From NCBI RefSeq assembly GCF_018139685.1, contig NZ_JAGSPN010000001.1, positions 558,001 through 622,000 of the forward strand: 64,000 nt of DNA, written 5' to 3'. Origin of the DNA: Cognatundibacterium luofuense (GTDB lineage Bacteria > Pseudomonadota > Gammaproteobacteria > Burkholderiales > Burkholderiaceae_D). The notes beneath the pieces were generated by a model. That model searched no databases and was not told the DNA's origin. It saw nothing but the letters and a program-made list of their open reading frames with translations. This document shows, piece after piece, positions 9,835-20,565 of this stretch. Position 1 is the first letter of the stretch, and every line of letters starts with the position of its first letter. A program made the translations under genes and the position numbers.

Positions 9835-11004
9835 ATGTTGCTTTGGTTGGCAGAATATTTTAAATCGGATATCGGCTTTTTAAGGGTGTTCGGTTTTATC
9901 ACTTTCCGGGCGGTGTTCGCGACCATGACTGCGCTTGCAATCGGCTTATTTGCTGGTCCTGCAGTCATTCGCATGCTGACCCGATTGAAAGTCGGGCAAG
10001 CTGTGCGTAGTTATGGAATGGAAACACATCTGGTGAAAAGCGGTACGCCGACGATGGGCGGTGTACTGATTCTGATTTCTATCGGCATTGCTACTCTGCT
10101 GTGGGCTGACTTAAGTAATCGCTTTGTATGGGTAGTTCTTGTTGTAACACTGGGTTACGGTGCAATCGGATGGGTCGATGATTACCGTAAAGTCGTTTAC
10201 AAAGATCCTGAAGGAATGCGTTCGAGGGAAAAGTATTTCTGGCAATCTCTGATTGGTATTGCCGCCGCTTTTTATCTGGCGTTTTCGGTATCGGCACCAA
10301 CAGGCGAGAAAATTTTGCCGTTAATTTATGATTGGGCGCAATCCGGTTTTAGTATGTATCTTCCGCCAAAAGCAGATCTGATAGTTCCATTTTTTAAGAC
10401 GATCAGTTATCCATTGGGTGTATGGGGATTTATTATCCTGACATATTGTGTCATTGTCGGCAGTTCGAATGCGGTTAATTTTACTGATGGTCTTGATGGG
10501 CTTGCGATTATGCCGACTATCATGGTCGGTGGGGCGCTTGGACTCTTTGCTTATTTCACAGGTCACGCAATCTATTCGAAATATTTGTTGATTCCATACA
10601 TTCCCGGCGCAGGTGAAATTCTGATTTTTTGTGGTGCAATGGCCGGTGCTGGCCTTGCCTTTCTGTGGTTTAACGCACATCCGGCGCAAGTGTTTATGGG
10701 GGATGTCGGTGCTCTGGCTTTAGGCGGTGCATTGGGGACGATTGCTGTAATCGTTCGTCAGGAAATCGTTTTGTTCATTATGGGTGGGGTATTCGTCGCG
10801 GAAACTGTCTCGATTATTTTGCAGGTGTCGTATTTCAAATACACGAAAAAGCGTTATGGCGAAGGTCGTCGCTTGTTCTTAATGGCTCCGCTGCACCATC
10901 ATTTTGAGAAGAAGGGCTGGAAGGAAACCCAGGTAGTCGTCCGTTTTTGGATCGTGACGATTCTGCTGGTGTTGGTTGGTCTCTCCACATTGAAATTACG
11001 ATAA
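9835..11004 (+). CDS. mraY: Phospho-MurNAc-pentapeptide translocase MraY
   Basis: Polytopic inner-membrane enzyme making lipid I from UDP-MurNAc-pentapeptide and undecaprenyl phosphate. 389 residues with about ten membrane segments. Family motifs visible: GTPTMGG, the catalytic-region [27 protein letters not shown] and the histidine cluster [11 protein letters not shown]. The N-terminus (MLLWLAEYF) is typical of proteobacterial MraY. Confidence 0.97.
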   Translation: MLLWLAEYFKSDIGFLRVFGFITFRAVFATMTALAIGLFAGPAVIRMLTRLKVGQAVRSYGMETHLVKSGTPTMGGVLILISIGIATLLWADLSNRFVWVVLVVTLGYGAIGWVDDYRKVVYKDPEGMRSREKYFWQSLIGIAAAFYLAFSVSAPTGEKILPLIYDWAQSGFSMYLPPKADLIVPFFKTISYPLGVWGFIILTYCVIVGSSNAVNFTDGLDGLAIMPTIMVGGALGLFAYFTGHAIYSKYLLIPYIPGAGEILIFCGAMAGAGLAFLWFNAHPAQVFMGDVGALALGGALGTIAVIVRQEIVLFIMGGVFVAETVSIILQVSYFKYTKKRYGEGRRLFLMAPLHHHFEKKGWKETQVVVRFWIVTILLVLVGLSTLKLR

Positions 11005-11016
11005 CCGGACTTAACA

Positions 11017-12510
11017 ATGTTTGCGGATAAAAAGTTGCTTATCCTCGGGCTCGGAGAGTCCGGACTTGCGATGGTGCAGTGGCTGCACCGGACTGAAACT
11101 GCACAAATTACTGTTGCAGATACACGGGAGGCTCCTGCGCGTCTGGAGGCATTGCTGGCACTCGGTGGAAATATTCAGTTTGTTTCCGGCGCGTTTAGCG
11201 AGGCTTTAGCTGATGATGCGGACTTTATTTTCGTCAGTCCTGGCTTGTCTCCGAATGGTGAGCTTAAAGAAGTTTTAGCGTTAGCTGTCGAGAAAAATAT
11301 ACCCGTCTGGGGAGAGGTCGAACTTTTTGCATACGCTCTGCGTACCCTGAAAGATGCCTCACAGTACAACCCAAAAGTGATTGCAATTACGGGAACCAAT
11401 GGAAAAACGACGGTAACCAGTTTAACCGGGTTGCTTTGTCAGAGAGCTGGATTAAAAACGAGGATTGCGGGCAATATCAGTCCATCGATGCTGGATGTAC
11501 TTTTACAATGCCAGCTGAATCAGGATTTGCCCGACGTATGGGTACTTGAGCTTTCCAGCTTTCAGCTGCATACAGCAGCTAGTCTGCATGCAGATGCTGC
11601 AACGGTATTGAATATTTCGCAGGATCATCTCGACTGGCACGGTTCGCTTGAAGCGTATTGCAACGACAAAGCGAAAATTTTCAGTGAAAAAACAGTGCAG
11701 ATTCTGAACCGGGATGATACCCATGTGATGGCTATGGCGCGTCAGGGAGCAATGCAAGTCAGTTTTGGCTTAAATTTGCCGGAGCGCGCTGGTGATTTTG
11801 GTTTGCTTAGCGAACATGACATGCAATGGCTGGTGCTGGCGACACCTGCAGAAGAGGATGCTCCGCCATCCAAAAGACGTAAAAAAGAGTCAGTCGAAAT
11901 ACCGGTTCTGATCTCACGTCTGATGCCGGGTGATGCCTTGCAAATCCGTGGGCAGCATAACATGGCAAATGCGATGGCCGCACTGGCATTATGCAGGGCG
12001 ATTGGATTGCCTCTCGCTCCGCTGTTGCATGGATTACGCGAATATAAAGGCGAGCCGCACCGTGTTGAGCTGATTGCGACAGTCGCCGGTATTGATTTTA
12101 TTGACGACAGCAAAGGTACAAATGTCGGAGCGACAGTTGCTGCATTAAACGGGCTGGGGCAGCAAGGGCGTGCCGGACGTATTGTGCTGATTGCCGGTGG
12201 TGATGGTAAAGGGCAATCGTTTTTCCCTTTGATGCAGCCTGTTGCGAGATATGCGAAAGCAGTCATGCTGATTGGTAAGGATGCCGCTGAGATTCGTTAT
12301 GTATTGCGGGATACAGATATCCAGTTAGAAGATTTTTCGTCACTTGAAGATGCTGTAGCGCGCGCAGGAAATATTGCACAGGAGGGCGATACAGTATTGT
12401 TGTCACCAGCATGTGCAAGTCTGGATATGTTCCGTAATTACGCCCACCGGGCTCAGGTATTTACAGATGCTGTGCGTGAATTCGCACTGGAACGTGGGGA
12501 GGTTTGCTGA
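11017..12510 (+). CDS. murD: UDP-MurNAc-L-alanine:D-glutamate ligase MurD
   Basis: Adds D-glutamate to UDP-MurNAc-L-Ala. 497 residues, longer than E. coli MurD (438), partly because of a charged insert (about 280-300) containing SKRRKKE. The ATP-binding GTNGKTT starts at G126 and the C-terminal IAGGDGKGQ segment is present. It lies 12 bases after mraY, and its stop codon overlaps the preferred ftsW start by one base. Confidence 0.96.
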   Translation: MFADKKLLILGLGESGLAMVQWLHRTETAQITVADTREAPARLEALLALGGNIQFVSGAFSEALADDADFIFVSPGLSPNGELKEVLALAVEKNIPVWGEVELFAYALRTLKDASQYNPKVIAITGTNGKTTVTSLTGLLCQRAGLKTRIAGNISPSMLDVLLQCQLNQDLPDVWVLELSSFQLHTAASLHADAATVLNISQDHLDWHGSLEAYCNDKAKIFSEKTVQILNRDDTHVMAMARQGAMQVSFGLNLPERAGDFGLLSEHDMQWLVLATPAEEDAPPSKRRKKESVEIPVLISRLMPGDALQIRGQHNMANAMAALALCRAIGLPLAPLLHGLREYKGEPHRVELIATVAGIDFIDDSKGTNVGATVAALNGLGQQGRAGRIVLIAGGDGKGQSFFPLMQPVARYAKAVMLIGKDAAEIRYVLRDTDIQLEDFSSLEDAVARAGNIAQEGDTVLLSPACASLDMFRNYAHRAQVFTDAVREFALERGEVC

Positions 12511-13724
12511 TGGAGTGGCGTCAGTCTCTTCAGAAGTTTCTTCCTTTTGCTGCTCCTGAACCGCAGACGCAGCTGGTTAATCGTTCCCGGATGATGACTT
12601 ACGACGAGCCACTGGTCTGGGTGACGCTGATCCTAATGTTGTTTGGGATGGTGATGGTGTACTCAGCATCGATTGCTTTGCCTGATTCACCGAAATACGC
12701 GAATTATAAAAATACGCACTTCCTTATTCGCCAAGGCTTGTTTGTACTTTTGTCGGTAATGGCAGCGGCGTTCGCATTTCGGGTGCGTATTGAAACCTGG
12801 CAGAAAGTTGCACCATACTTGTTTGTCGCAACGCTGATATTGTTAGTAATGGTACTGATTCCGTTTATTGGAAAAGGCGTTAACGGCGCAAAACGCTGGA
12901 TTTCACTGAAGGTAATTAATTTACAGCCATCCGAATTAATGAAGCTGTTCATGGTTTTATATGCGGCAGACTATACCGTGCGCAAACAGCAGTATATGCA
13001 CAAGTTAACAAAAGGCTTTTTGCCGATGCTGGCGGCAGTCGGGTTGGTTGGTTTGTTATTGTTGCTGGAACCAGATCTCGGTGCATTTGGCGTGATTGTT
13101 TGTATTGCGATGGGAATTTTGTTCCTCGGAGGAATTAACGGTGTATGGTTTGGTGGTATTGCCGCTACTCTGGTAGGAATTTTTACCATGGTTATCCTGC
13201 TATCTCCATGGCGCAGGGAGAGGATTTTTGCTTATCTTAGTCCGTTTGACGACGACCATGCTCTTGGTAAAGCATATCAGTTGACCCATTCGCTGATTGC
13301 CTTCGGTCGCGGTGAGTTATTCGGAGTCGGGCTCGGTGCCAGTGTTGAAAAACTGCATTATCTGCCGGAGGCACATACAGATTTCTTACTGGCAGTTATT
13401 GGTGAAGAGTTGGGATTTGTCGGCGTACTGACGGTGATCCTGCTGTTTTATTTTCTTGTTAAACGTGCTTTTGAAATTGGCCGGCAGGCTATTGCACTTG
13501 ATCAGACTTTTGCCGGACTGACAGCAAAAGGTATTGGTTTGTGGATTGGCGTCCAGACATTCATCAACATGGGGGTAAATCTGGGGCTGTTACCAACCAA
13601 AGGACTGACGTTACCGTTGATGAGTTACGGTGGTTCCGGTGTCATGATTAACTGTGTCGGACTCGCTATTTTGCTGCGGATTGACTATGAGAACCGTGTC
13701 ATGATGCGCGGAGGCCGAACATGA
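12510..13724 (+). CDS. ftsW: Septal peptidoglycan polymerase FtsW
   Basis: SEDS-family glycosyltransferase that polymerises lipid II at the septum together with FtsI. 404 residues with about ten membrane segments; the family features LQPSELMKL, AHTDFLLAVIGEELG and the C-terminal LPLMSYGGSG are present. A TTG at 12504 would extend it by two codons, but GAGG at 12499-12502 is 7 bases from the ATG at 12510 and only 1 base from the TTG, so ATG is chosen. The gene overlaps murG by 4 bases. Confidence 0.96.
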   Translation: MEWRQSLQKFLPFAAPEPQTQLVNRSRMMTYDEPLVWVTLILMLFGMVMVYSASIALPDSPKYANYKNTHFLIRQGLFVLLSVMAAAFAFRVRIETWQKVAPYLFVATLILLVMVLIPFIGKGVNGAKRWISLKVINLQPSELMKLFMVLYAADYTVRKQQYMHKLTKGFLPMLAAVGLVGLLLLLEPDLGAFGVIVCIAMGILFLGGINGVWFGGIAATLVGIFTMVILLSPWRRERIFAYLSPFDDDHALGKAYQLTHSLIAFGRGELFGVGLGASVEKLHYLPEAHTDFLLAVIGEELGFVGVLTVILLFYFLVKRAFEIGRQAIALDQTFAGLTAKGIGLWIGVQTFINMGVNLGLLPTKGLTLPLMSYGGSGVMINCVGLAILLRIDYENRVMMRGGRT

Positions 13725-14797
13725 GTACAGATAAAAAGCGTTTGCTGATTATGGCAGCCGGAACGGGCGGGCATATTTTTCCGGGGCTTGCTATTGCAGA
13801 GCTCATGAAAGCACGTGGCTGGGATGTCAGCTGGCTGGGAACCAGTGCCGGTATGGAGTCGGACATTGTGCCAGCTCGTGGAATTGATCTTGATAAACTT
13901 GATTTCACCGGCATGCGAGGAAAAGGCTGGAAGCATACGTTATCCGGCGCATGGAAATTATTGCGAAGTCTTTACACCTGCTGGGGAATTATAGGAAAGC
14001 GAAAGCCGGATGTCGTTATCGGGATGGGCGGATACGTCACTGTTCCCGGCGGGTTGATTGCGTGGTTACGTCGCAAACCGGTGGTGCTGATGAATGCTGA
14101 TGCAGCGCTGTTGTTATCCAATCATGCATTGTTGCCATTCTCGGCAAGACTGATGTTCGGATTGCCGCCGGATACGGTGTTAAAAGACAAAATGGTCTGG
14201 ACGGGAAATCCAATTCGTCATGACATTTGTATGTTGCCATCGCCTGATCTGCGTTACGAAAAACGTCAGGGGAAATTGCGCATCCTGGTCGTTGGTGGAA
14301 GCCTTGGAGCAAAAGTGCTGAATGATACGATTCCGGCAGCGCTTGCGCTGATTCCGGAGGATAAACGCCCACATGTAACGCATCAGTCTGGTAAGCAGAA
14401 TATCGCCGCTTTGCGGGAGAATTATCAACGGGCAGGAATTGAGGCTGAAGTAGTTGATTTCATTAATGATATGGCTGTTCGCTACGCTGAAACAGATCTG
14501 GTTATTTGCAGGGCGGGCGCAATTACCGTTTCAGAACTGACGGCAGCGGGAGTTGCCAGTTTGCTGGTGCCTTTTATGGCATCAAGCACATCGCATCAAA
14601 AGCAAAATGCAGTTTGGATGGCAGCGAAGCAAGCTGCACTTTACGTGCCGCAAACGGAGTTGACGCCTGAATCACTGGCAAAAACAATACAAGAATTAAA
14701 TCGTAAACAGTGCAGCGAACTTGCAATCACTGCATATGCACTGGGTCGACGCGAGGCAAGTGAAAATATTGCCCGCATACTGGAAGAGCTGGCATGA
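13721..14797 (+). CDS. murG: Lipid II synthase MurG
   Basis: Peripheral inner-membrane GT-B glycosyltransferase that transfers GlcNAc to lipid I. 358 residues. The N-terminal glycine loop [11 protein letters not shown], the [11 protein letters not shown] segment, the second-domain VVGGSLGA and the UDP-sugar site [10 protein letters not shown] are all visible. Translationally coupled to ftsW and murC by ATGA overlaps, placing lipid II synthesis between the polymerase and the next round of precursor ligases. Confidence 0.97.
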   Translation: MSTDKKRLLIMAAGTGGHIFPGLAIAELMKARGWDVSWLGTSAGMESDIVPARGIDLDKLDFTGMRGKGWKHTLSGAWKLLRSLYTCWGIIGKRKPDVVIGMGGYVTVPGGLIAWLRRKPVVLMNADAALLLSNHALLPFSARLMFGLPPDTVLKDKMVWTGNPIRHDICMLPSPDLRYEKRQGKLRILVVGGSLGAKVLNDTIPAALALIPEDKRPHVTHQSGKQNIAALRENYQRAGIEAEVVDFINDMAVRYAETDLVICRAGAITVSELTAAGVASLLVPFMASSTSHQKQNAVWMAAKQAALYVPQTELTPESLAKTIQELNRKQCSELAITAYALGRREASENIARILEELA

Positions 14798-16179
14798 AGC
14801 ATAAAGTAAAACATATACATTTCGTAGGTATCGGTGGTTCCGGTATGAGTGGTATTGCCGAGGTTCTTTTGAATCTCGGATACATTATTTCGGGATCTGA
14901 TTTGTCCAGTAACGCAGCTTCTCAGCGTCTGGCAACTCTGGGGGCAACAATTTATACCGGACATGATGCTGCAAATATCGGCGATGCAGATGCGGTTGTC
15001 ACATCTACCGCGGTAAAAGCAGATAATCCGGAAGTGATTGCAGCACGTGCAAAACATATTCCTATCGTACCGCGCGCAATGATGCTGGCGGAACTAATGC
15101 GCTTAAAGAGCGGTATCGCGATTGCCGGTACACATGGAAAAACAACTACCACCAGCCTGGTCGCAAGTATTCTCGCGCAAGGGGGACTGGATCCGACATT
15201 TGTGATTGGTGGTCGTCTGAATAGTGCGGGTGCCAATGCCCGGCTCGGTAGCGGCGACTTTATCGTCGTTGAAGCAGACGAATCCGATGCATCGTTCCTG
15301 AATCTGTTACCGGTTATAGAAGTGATCACCAATATCGATGCAGACCATATGGAAACATATGGTCACGATCTTGGACGCCTGAAACAAGCGTTTATTGATT
15401 TCACTAACCGCTTACCATTTTATGGCGTTGCTGTGCTCTGTATTGATGATGCAAACGTCAGAGAAATTATGGAATCGGTATCCAAACCGGTAGTGACATA
15501 CGGTTTTCACGAAGATGCAGAAGTACGCGCAGTGGATGCCAAAGCTGTCGCAGGAAAAATGGAGTTCACTGTCATCCAGAAAGACTATCCGGCACTGAAT
15601 GTCAGTCTGAATCAGCCGGGTATGCATAATGTGCAGAATGCATGTGCCGCCATCGCGATTGCCCGTGAACTGGGTGTGAGCGATGAGGCTATCACCATCG
15701 CACTGAATGAATTTCATGGCGTCGGGCGCCGGTTTACCCGTTATGGTGATATCCCGTTGCCTGCTGGCGGCAGCTTTACGCTGGTGGATGATTATGGCCA
15801 TCATCCCGTCGAAATGGCAGCGACGCTGGCTGCGGCTCGCGGTGCTTATCCCGGGCGCCGTCTGGTACTTGCTTTTCAGCCGCATCGTTACACACGCACA
15901 CGTGATTTATTTGAAGATTTTGTCCGCGTCATTTCCGCTGCAGATGCGGTGGTACTGGCAGAAGTCTATGCTGCCGGTGAAGCACCGATACTGGCTGCGG
16001 ACGGTCGTGCACTGACACGTGCCTTACGCGTGGCAGGAAAAGTCGAGCCGGTATTTGTCGAAGATATTCAGGAAATGCCTGAAACTCTGCTGCGCCAGTT
16101 GCACGACGGTGATGTGCTGATTGTAATGGGTGCAGGCAGTATCAGTGCGGTGTCGGGAAAACTGGCGAAACAAGCTTAA
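14794..16179 (+). CDS. murC: UDP-MurNAc:L-alanine ligase MurC
   Basis: First Mur ligase, joining L-alanine to UDP-MurNAc. 461 residues. The N-terminal UDP-binding [12 protein letters not shown], the ATP-binding GTHGKTTTT (from G112) and the FQPHRYTRT motif in the C-terminal domain are characteristic. The related mpl gene at 61234 encodes the recycling counterpart. ddl follows after 11 bases. Confidence 0.97.
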   Translation: MKHKVKHIHFVGIGGSGMSGIAEVLLNLGYIISGSDLSSNAASQRLATLGATIYTGHDAANIGDADAVVTSTAVKADNPEVIAARAKHIPIVPRAMMLAELMRLKSGIAIAGTHGKTTTTSLVASILAQGGLDPTFVIGGRLNSAGANARLGSGDFIVVEADESDASFLNLLPVIEVITNIDADHMETYGHDLGRLKQAFIDFTNRLPFYGVAVLCIDDANVREIMESVSKPVVTYGFHEDAEVRAVDAKAVAGKMEFTVIQKDYPALNVSLNQPGMHNVQNACAAIAIARELGVSDEAITIALNEFHGVGRRFTRYGDIPLPAGGSFTLVDDYGHHPVEMAATLAAARGAYPGRRLVLAFQPHRYTRTRDLFEDFVRVISAADAVVLAEVYAAGEAPILAADGRALTRALRVAGKVEPVFVEDIQEMPETLLRQLHDGDVLIVMGAGSISAVSGKLAKQA

Positions 16180-16190
16180 CAGGAAAAGTC

Positions 16191-17150
16191 ATGACAGCAT
16201 TTGATCCAGCATCTTTTGGCAAAGTCGGTGTTTTATTTGGCGGACGTTCTGCAGAACGTGAAGTGTCGATTATGTCCGGCTCCGGCGTTCTGAATGCATT
16301 GCGCAGCAAAGGTATTGATGCCCATCCTTTTGATCCGGCAGAGCGCAATATTGCTGAGCTTGCCGATGAAAAATTTGACAGTGTTTTCATTGCACTTCAT
16401 GGTCGCTATGGTGAGGACGGCGCGATACAGGGTGTTCTTGAACATTTGAATATCCCATATACCGGAAGCGGTGTTATGGCGTCGTCAGTTGGAATGGATA
16501 AGATCTTCACCAAGCGCATCTGGCAAACCCATAATATTTCGACCCCTGCTTATGCAGTTCTGACGCCGGACAGTGATCTCGGACAAGTTGTGCATGACCT
16601 GGGATTGCCACTGATTGCGAAACCTCCGCACGAGGGATCGACAATTGGTATTACAAAAGTTACTTCTCAGGAGCAAATGCAAGAGGCTTACTCTCTTGCG
16701 GCGCGCTTTGATGATGTGGTGCTGGCAGAGCAGTTTATTGCCGGACGCGAACTGACTGTACCGGTACTCGGAACAGGAAAAGATGCTCGGGCACTGCCAA
16801 TTATCGAAATTGTGGCGCCTGATGGCAATTACGATTATCAGAACAAGTACTTTACGGACGATACCCGCTATTTATGCCCCGCACCGCTGAGCGATGAACT
16901 GACTGCAGCGATTCAGGACATGGTGGTGAAAGCATACCGCTCACTGGACTGTGAGGGGTGGGCGCGGATTGATGTGCTGCTGCGCGAAACAGATCAGCAG
17001 CCATTTTTGCTGGAAATTAATACGTCGCCCGGTATGACCGGACATTCGCTGGTGCCGATGGCGGCACGTGCAATCGGTATGAGTTATGAAGATCTGTGCG
17101 TTGAAATTTTGCGTACTGCACGCCTGAAAATCCGTTCGGAAAATATGTAA
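16191..17150 (+). CDS. ddl: D-alanine:D-alanine ligase
   Basis: ATP-grasp ligase making D-Ala-D-Ala for MurF. 319 residues, normal length (DdlB type). Seen: the early [10 protein letters not shown] motif, the ATP-loop region [11 protein letters not shown], and the catalytic-end [19 protein letters not shown]. An AACAGGAAAAG ribosome-binding region precedes the ATG. It sits between murC and ftsQ, the usual dcw place. Confidence 0.96.
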   Translation: MTAFDPASFGKVGVLFGGRSAEREVSIMSGSGVLNALRSKGIDAHPFDPAERNIAELADEKFDSVFIALHGRYGEDGAIQGVLEHLNIPYTGSGVMASSVGMDKIFTKRIWQTHNISTPAYAVLTPDSDLGQVVHDLGLPLIAKPPHEGSTIGITKVTSQEQMQEAYSLAARFDDVVLAEQFIAGRELTVPVLGTGKDARALPIIEIVAPDGNYDYQNKYFTDDTRYLCPAPLSDELTAAIQDMVVKAYRSLDCEGWARIDVLLRETDQQPFLLEINTSPGMTGHSLVPMAARAIGMSYEDLCVEILRTARLKIRSENM

Positions 17151-17167
17151 GACGGAGTTGACTGGCT

Positions 17168-17947
17168 ATGTGGCATGATGCCCGATTACTTAATAACCTT
17201 GCGAATGCGCTGTTTGGCGCAGTGCTGCTGGTTCTGATTGCATCCGGTGTCTGGTGGGTGATTCAGCGACCAGTATTTACACTGCAGTCGATTCGTGTTG
17301 AAGCCACGGGCGAGCAGGGTTTGCGTCATGTCAGTGCACTGACGGTGCGGAATGCTGCGTTGCCTAAAATTCGTGGTAACTTTTTTACTGCGAATCTGGA
17401 CGCTGTGCGTGCTGCATTTGAAAGCGTGCCATGGGTGCGCAAAGCCAGTGTGCAGCGTGAATGGCCGAATAAATTGCGCATAACGCTGGAAGAGCATGCA
17501 GTGATGGGAACATGGGGTGATCAGGGAAAACTGATTTCGGTAAAAGGCGATGTGTTCACTGCCAATCTTGCTGAAGCTGAAGATGATGCAGATCTGGTCG
17601 CACTCAGTGGCCCCGATGGCAGTGAGCGTGAGGTTTTGGCGCAATATACCGAGCTAAAATCGCGTTTTCAGCAAATTCATTTGGCTCCGGTGGCTGTCAG
17701 CTATTCCAATCGCTATGCATGGAGCGTTAAACTTGACAATGGAATGCAGGTTGAGCTCGGGCGTGTGCAGGATGCAGACACGATACGGCAAAGGGTTGAT
17801 CGTTTAATGGCAGTGTATCCGCAGTTAGTGAACAGCTTGCAGGACAGCATAGAGAGTGTGGATATGCGTTACCCGAACGGGCTGGCGCTTCGCTCATCGC
17901 ACAGTGCGATGACAAAAAAACAGACAAAAGCTAGTGGAAAGACATGA
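17168..17947 (+). CDS. ftsQ: Cell division protein FtsQ
   Basis: Bitopic inner-membrane divisome scaffold interacting with FtsB and FtsL. 259 residues: short cytoplasmic N-terminus, membrane helix at about 13-32, POTRA domain (about 37-110, including the VQREWPNKLRITLEEH strand region) and a beta domain. The C-terminal tail is basic and short. It overlaps ftsA by 4 bases. Confidence 0.95.
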   Translation: MWHDARLLNNLANALFGAVLLVLIASGVWWVIQRPVFTLQSIRVEATGEQGLRHVSALTVRNAALPKIRGNFFTANLDAVRAAFESVPWVRKASVQREWPNKLRITLEEHAVMGTWGDQGKLISVKGDVFTANLAEAEDDADLVALSGPDGSEREVLAQYTELKSRFQQIHLAPVAVSYSNRYAWSVKLDNGMQVELGRVQDADTIRQRVDRLMAVYPQLVNSLQDSIESVDMRYPNGLALRSSHSAMTKKQTKASGKT

Positions 17948-19176
17948 CTAAAGACGCGAAGAATCTGATTGTTGGACTGGACATCGGGACCTCAAAAATT
18001 GTGGCCGTGGTGGCAGAAGTCATGCCGGACGGGCGTCATGAAGTCATCGGCCTCGGACAACATGAATCCAAAGGCCTGAAAAAAGGTGTAGTAGTCAATA
18101 TCGAGTCCACCGTTGAATCTATTCAGCGCGCGCTGGAAGAAGCGGAACTGATGGCGGATTGCAAGATTACCCGCGTCTATACAGGTATTGCAGGCAGTCA
18201 TATCCGCAGCTTTAACAGCAGCGGCATGGTGGCGATCAAAGATAAAGAGGTTACTGCTGCTGACGTTTCGCGTGTCATTGAGACCGCGAAAGCCGTGAAT
18301 ATTCCGACGGATCAGCAATTACTGCATACGCTGCCGCAAGAGTTTATTGTCGACAGTCAGGACGATGTGCGTGAGCCGATCGGTATGAGCGGTATTCGTC
18401 TGGAAGTCAAAGTGCACATCGTGACAGGCGCAGTGTCTGCTGTGCAGAATATTGTGAAATGTGTGCGTCGCTGTGGTCTGGAAGTATCTGATCTCATCCT
18501 GCAGCCTATGGCATCGGCAGAAGCTGTGCTGACACGTGATGAAAAAGAACTCGGTGTTGTGCTGATCGATATCGGTGGCGGTACGACGGATATTGCGATT
18601 TTCAGTGAAGGCGCTATTCGTCATACGGCTGTGATTCCGATTGCCGGTGATCAGATCACTAATGATATTGCGATGGCTTTACGTACGCCGTCATCCGAAG
18701 CAGAAGAAATCAAAGTGCGCTTTGGTGTTGCGAAGCAAGTGCTTGCAGATCCGGCTGATATGCTGGAAGTACCGGGTCTCGGTGACCGCGGGCCGCGCTC
18801 GCTGTCCCGGCAATCGCTGGCTGCTGTGATTGAGCCGCGTGTTGAAGAATTATTCGCGCTGGTGCATCAGGTTGTGCGTGAATCCGGTTATGAAGATGTG
18901 TTGTCTTCCGGTGTGGTACTGACCGGCGGTTCTTCATCGATGCCGGGCATGGTAGAAATGGCAGAAGACATTTTCCTCAAACCAACCAGACTCGGTATGC
19001 CTGCTTACACAGGTCAGCTTGCCGATGTTGTTCGCAGCCCGCGTTATGCAACTGTTCTGGGCTTATTGCTTGAGGCGAAAAAGCAGTATTTGCGGGGACA
19101 TCTTGTCGTAAGACAGGAAGGATCTGCAAAAGCAGTGTGGCAGCGCATGAAAGAGTGGTTTTTGGGGAATTTTTAA
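17944..19176 (+). CDS. ftsA: Cell division protein FtsA
   Basis: Actin-like ATPase that tethers FtsZ to the membrane and recruits late division proteins. 410 residues with the actin-fold phosphate motifs GLDIGTSK near the N-terminus and DIGGGTTDIA mid-protein, plus GGSSSMPGM. The C-terminus ends in an amphipathic stretch (VWQRMKEWFLGNF), the expected membrane-targeting helix. It overlaps the ftsQ stop. A 123-base gap with a separate -10 element and hairpin follows before ftsZ. Confidence 0.97.
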   Translation: MTKDAKNLIVGLDIGTSKIVAVVAEVMPDGRHEVIGLGQHESKGLKKGVVVNIESTVESIQRALEEAELMADCKITRVYTGIAGSHIRSFNSSGMVAIKDKEVTAADVSRVIETAKAVNIPTDQQLLHTLPQEFIVDSQDDVREPIGMSGIRLEVKVHIVTGAVSAVQNIVKCVRRCGLEVSDLILQPMASAEAVLTRDEKELGVVLIDIGGGTTDIAIFSEGAIRHTAVIPIAGDQITNDIAMALRTPSSEAEEIKVRFGVAKQVLADPADMLEVPGLGDRGPRSLSRQSLAAVIEPRVEELFALVHQVVRESGYEDVLSSGVVLTGGSSSMPGMVEMAEDIFLKPTRLGMPAYTGQLADVVRSPRYATVLGLLLEAKKQYLRGHLVVRQEGSAKAVWQRMKEWFLGNF

Positions 19177-19210
19177 GCAGTATTTTGTACCACTATTGGT
19201 ATAGGCATTT

Positions 19211-19216
19211 TATAAT
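19211..19216 (+). promoter_or_regulatory. Consensus -10 element of a probable ftsZ-proximal promoter
   Basis: TATAAT at 19211-19216 in the ftsA-ftsZ gap; no good -35 is seen at 17 +/- 1 bp. A start at about 19222-19224 would place the 19228-19282 hairpin almost at the 5' end of the ftsZ transcript. Extra ftsZ promoters inside or after ftsA are well known in other proteobacteria. Confidence 0.5.
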
Positions 19217-19227
19217 GAACTGATCTG

Positions 19228-19282
19228 CAGTTATTAGTCGCTAGTCGTCTCGACGCCAGTGATCATTAGCGACTGGTAACTG
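19228..19282 (+). promoter_or_regulatory. Leader hairpin before ftsZ
   Basis: Arm 19228-19243 pairs with arm 19267-19282: 16 base pairs without a gap, two of them G-U in RNA, around a 23-nt loop. There is no T-run, so it is not a terminator. It ends 8 bases before the GGAGG ribosome-binding site (19291-19295). A role in mRNA stability or translation control of ftsZ is an inference. Confidence 0.65.
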
Positions 19283-19299
19283 CCCTTCCAGGAGGATTC

Positions 19300-20508
19300 A
19301 TGATGGATTTTGATATGGTTGATAATGCGACCCAGGGCACTGTGATTAAAGTTGTCGGTGTCGGCGGCGCGGGTGGTAATGCGGTTCAGCACATGATCAA
19401 CAAAGGTGTTTCCGGCGTTGAGTTCATTGCTGCAAATACAGATGCGCAGGCGCTGGCAGCGTCTAAAGCGCATAACGTGATTCAGATCGGCGACAGTGGT
19501 CTGGGCGCTGGTATGAAACCGGATGTTGGCCGCAAACTGGCCGAAGATTCGCGCAGCCGTATCGAAGATGCGCTGCGCGGCGCGCACATGGTGTTTATCG
19601 CAGCCGGTATGGGCGGTGGTACAGGCACTGGCGCGGCACCGGTAGTAGCGCAGGTTGCGAAAGAACTCGGCGCGCTGACCGTGGCGGTCGTTTCCAAACC
19701 GTTTTCTTATGAAGGCGGTAAATGTATGGAGCTGGCAGAAGCCGGTCTGGAAGAGCTGACACAGCATGTCGACTCTCTGATCGTGATTCTGAACGAGAAG
19801 CTCGAAGAGATTTACGAAGACGACAGCATGATCGAATGGTTGCAGCATGCAGACGACGTGCTGAACAATGCGGTTGCCGGTATTGCTGAAATCATTAATG
19901 TGCCGGGCCATATCAACGTCGACTTCAATGACGTGAAAACCATTATGGGCGAGCAGGGCAAAGCGATGATGGGTACTGCAACTGCATCCGGTCTGGATCG
20001 TGCGCGTATCGCAGCAGAGCAGGCAGTTGCTTCGCCGTTGCTGGATGGTATTGATTTGTCCGGTGCGCGTGGCGTGCTGGTCAATGTGACTGCCAGCCGT
20101 GGTCTCAAAGGTAAAGAGATCAAGGAAGTCATGGCAACAGTGCGTGCATTTGCTGCACCTGATGCATCGATTGCGCAAGGTATTGCCTACGATGACGCTA
20201 TGGGCGACGAAATCCGTGTGACCGTGGTTGCGACTGGCCTTGGCCGTGGTAAGAAGAGCATTCAGCTGGTGCAGCCTAAAGTTTTGCGTGACGGCACGAC
20301 GAATGAAGCTTTCCTTGCCGTACCTGTTGAAAAAACAGTTCCTGTTAACAACGGTATGATTAATCCTGTTCCTGTACCTGCGTTTGACGGTCTGACTAAG
20401 CCTGCTGTATGGCGTCGTGAGTCCGCTTCCGACACAGTGCGTGCGCTGGAAAAGAATGGCATGGAAACCTATGATATTCCTGCTTTCCTGCGCAAACAGG
20501 CTGACTAA
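19300..20508 (+). CDS. ftsZ: Cell division GTPase FtsZ
   Basis: Tubulin-like GTPase forming the Z ring. 402 residues. The tubulin signature GGGTGTG lies at 105-111, the N-terminal GVGGAGGNAV loop and the T7-region NVDFNDVKTIM are intact, and the conserved C-terminal peptide (YDIPAFLRKQ) for FtsA/ZipA binding is present. Two ATGs occur in tandem (19300 and 19303); GGAGG at 19291-19295 is 4 and 7 bases away respectively, so the second may be the real start. Last gene of the dcw cluster. Confidence 0.98.
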   Translation: MMDFDMVDNATQGTVIKVVGVGGAGGNAVQHMINKGVSGVEFIAANTDAQALAASKAHNVIQIGDSGLGAGMKPDVGRKLAEDSRSRIEDALRGAHMVFIAAGMGGGTGTGAAPVVAQVAKELGALTVAVVSKPFSYEGGKCMELAEAGLEELTQHVDSLIVILNEKLEEIYEDDSMIEWLQHADDVLNNAVAGIAEIINVPGHINVDFNDVKTIMGEQGKAMMGTATASGLDRARIAAEQAVASPLLDGIDLSGARGVLVNVTASRGLKGKEIKEVMATVRAFAAPDASIAQGIAYDDAMGDEIRVTVVATGLGRGKKSIQLVQPKVLRDGTTNEAFLAVPVEKTVPVNNGMINPVPVPAFDGLTKPAVWRRESASDTVRALEKNGMETYDIPAFLRKQAD

Positions 20509-20533
20509 GCGCTTGCTTGCAAATAGTTCTGAT

Positions 20534-20565
20534 AAAAACCCGCCATCCGGCGGGTTTTTGTTTTT
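20534..20565 (+). terminator. Intrinsic terminator of the dcw cluster
   Basis: AAAAACCCGCC at 20534-20544 pairs with GGCGGGTTTTT at 20549-20559 around a 4-base loop, and a further T-run follows. It lies 26 bases after the ftsZ stop. Confidence 0.92.

Noticed and set aside
19234-20178. A 314-codon reverse frame opposite ftsZ
   Set aside because: Cys/His/Arg-rich antisense shadow of ftsZ.
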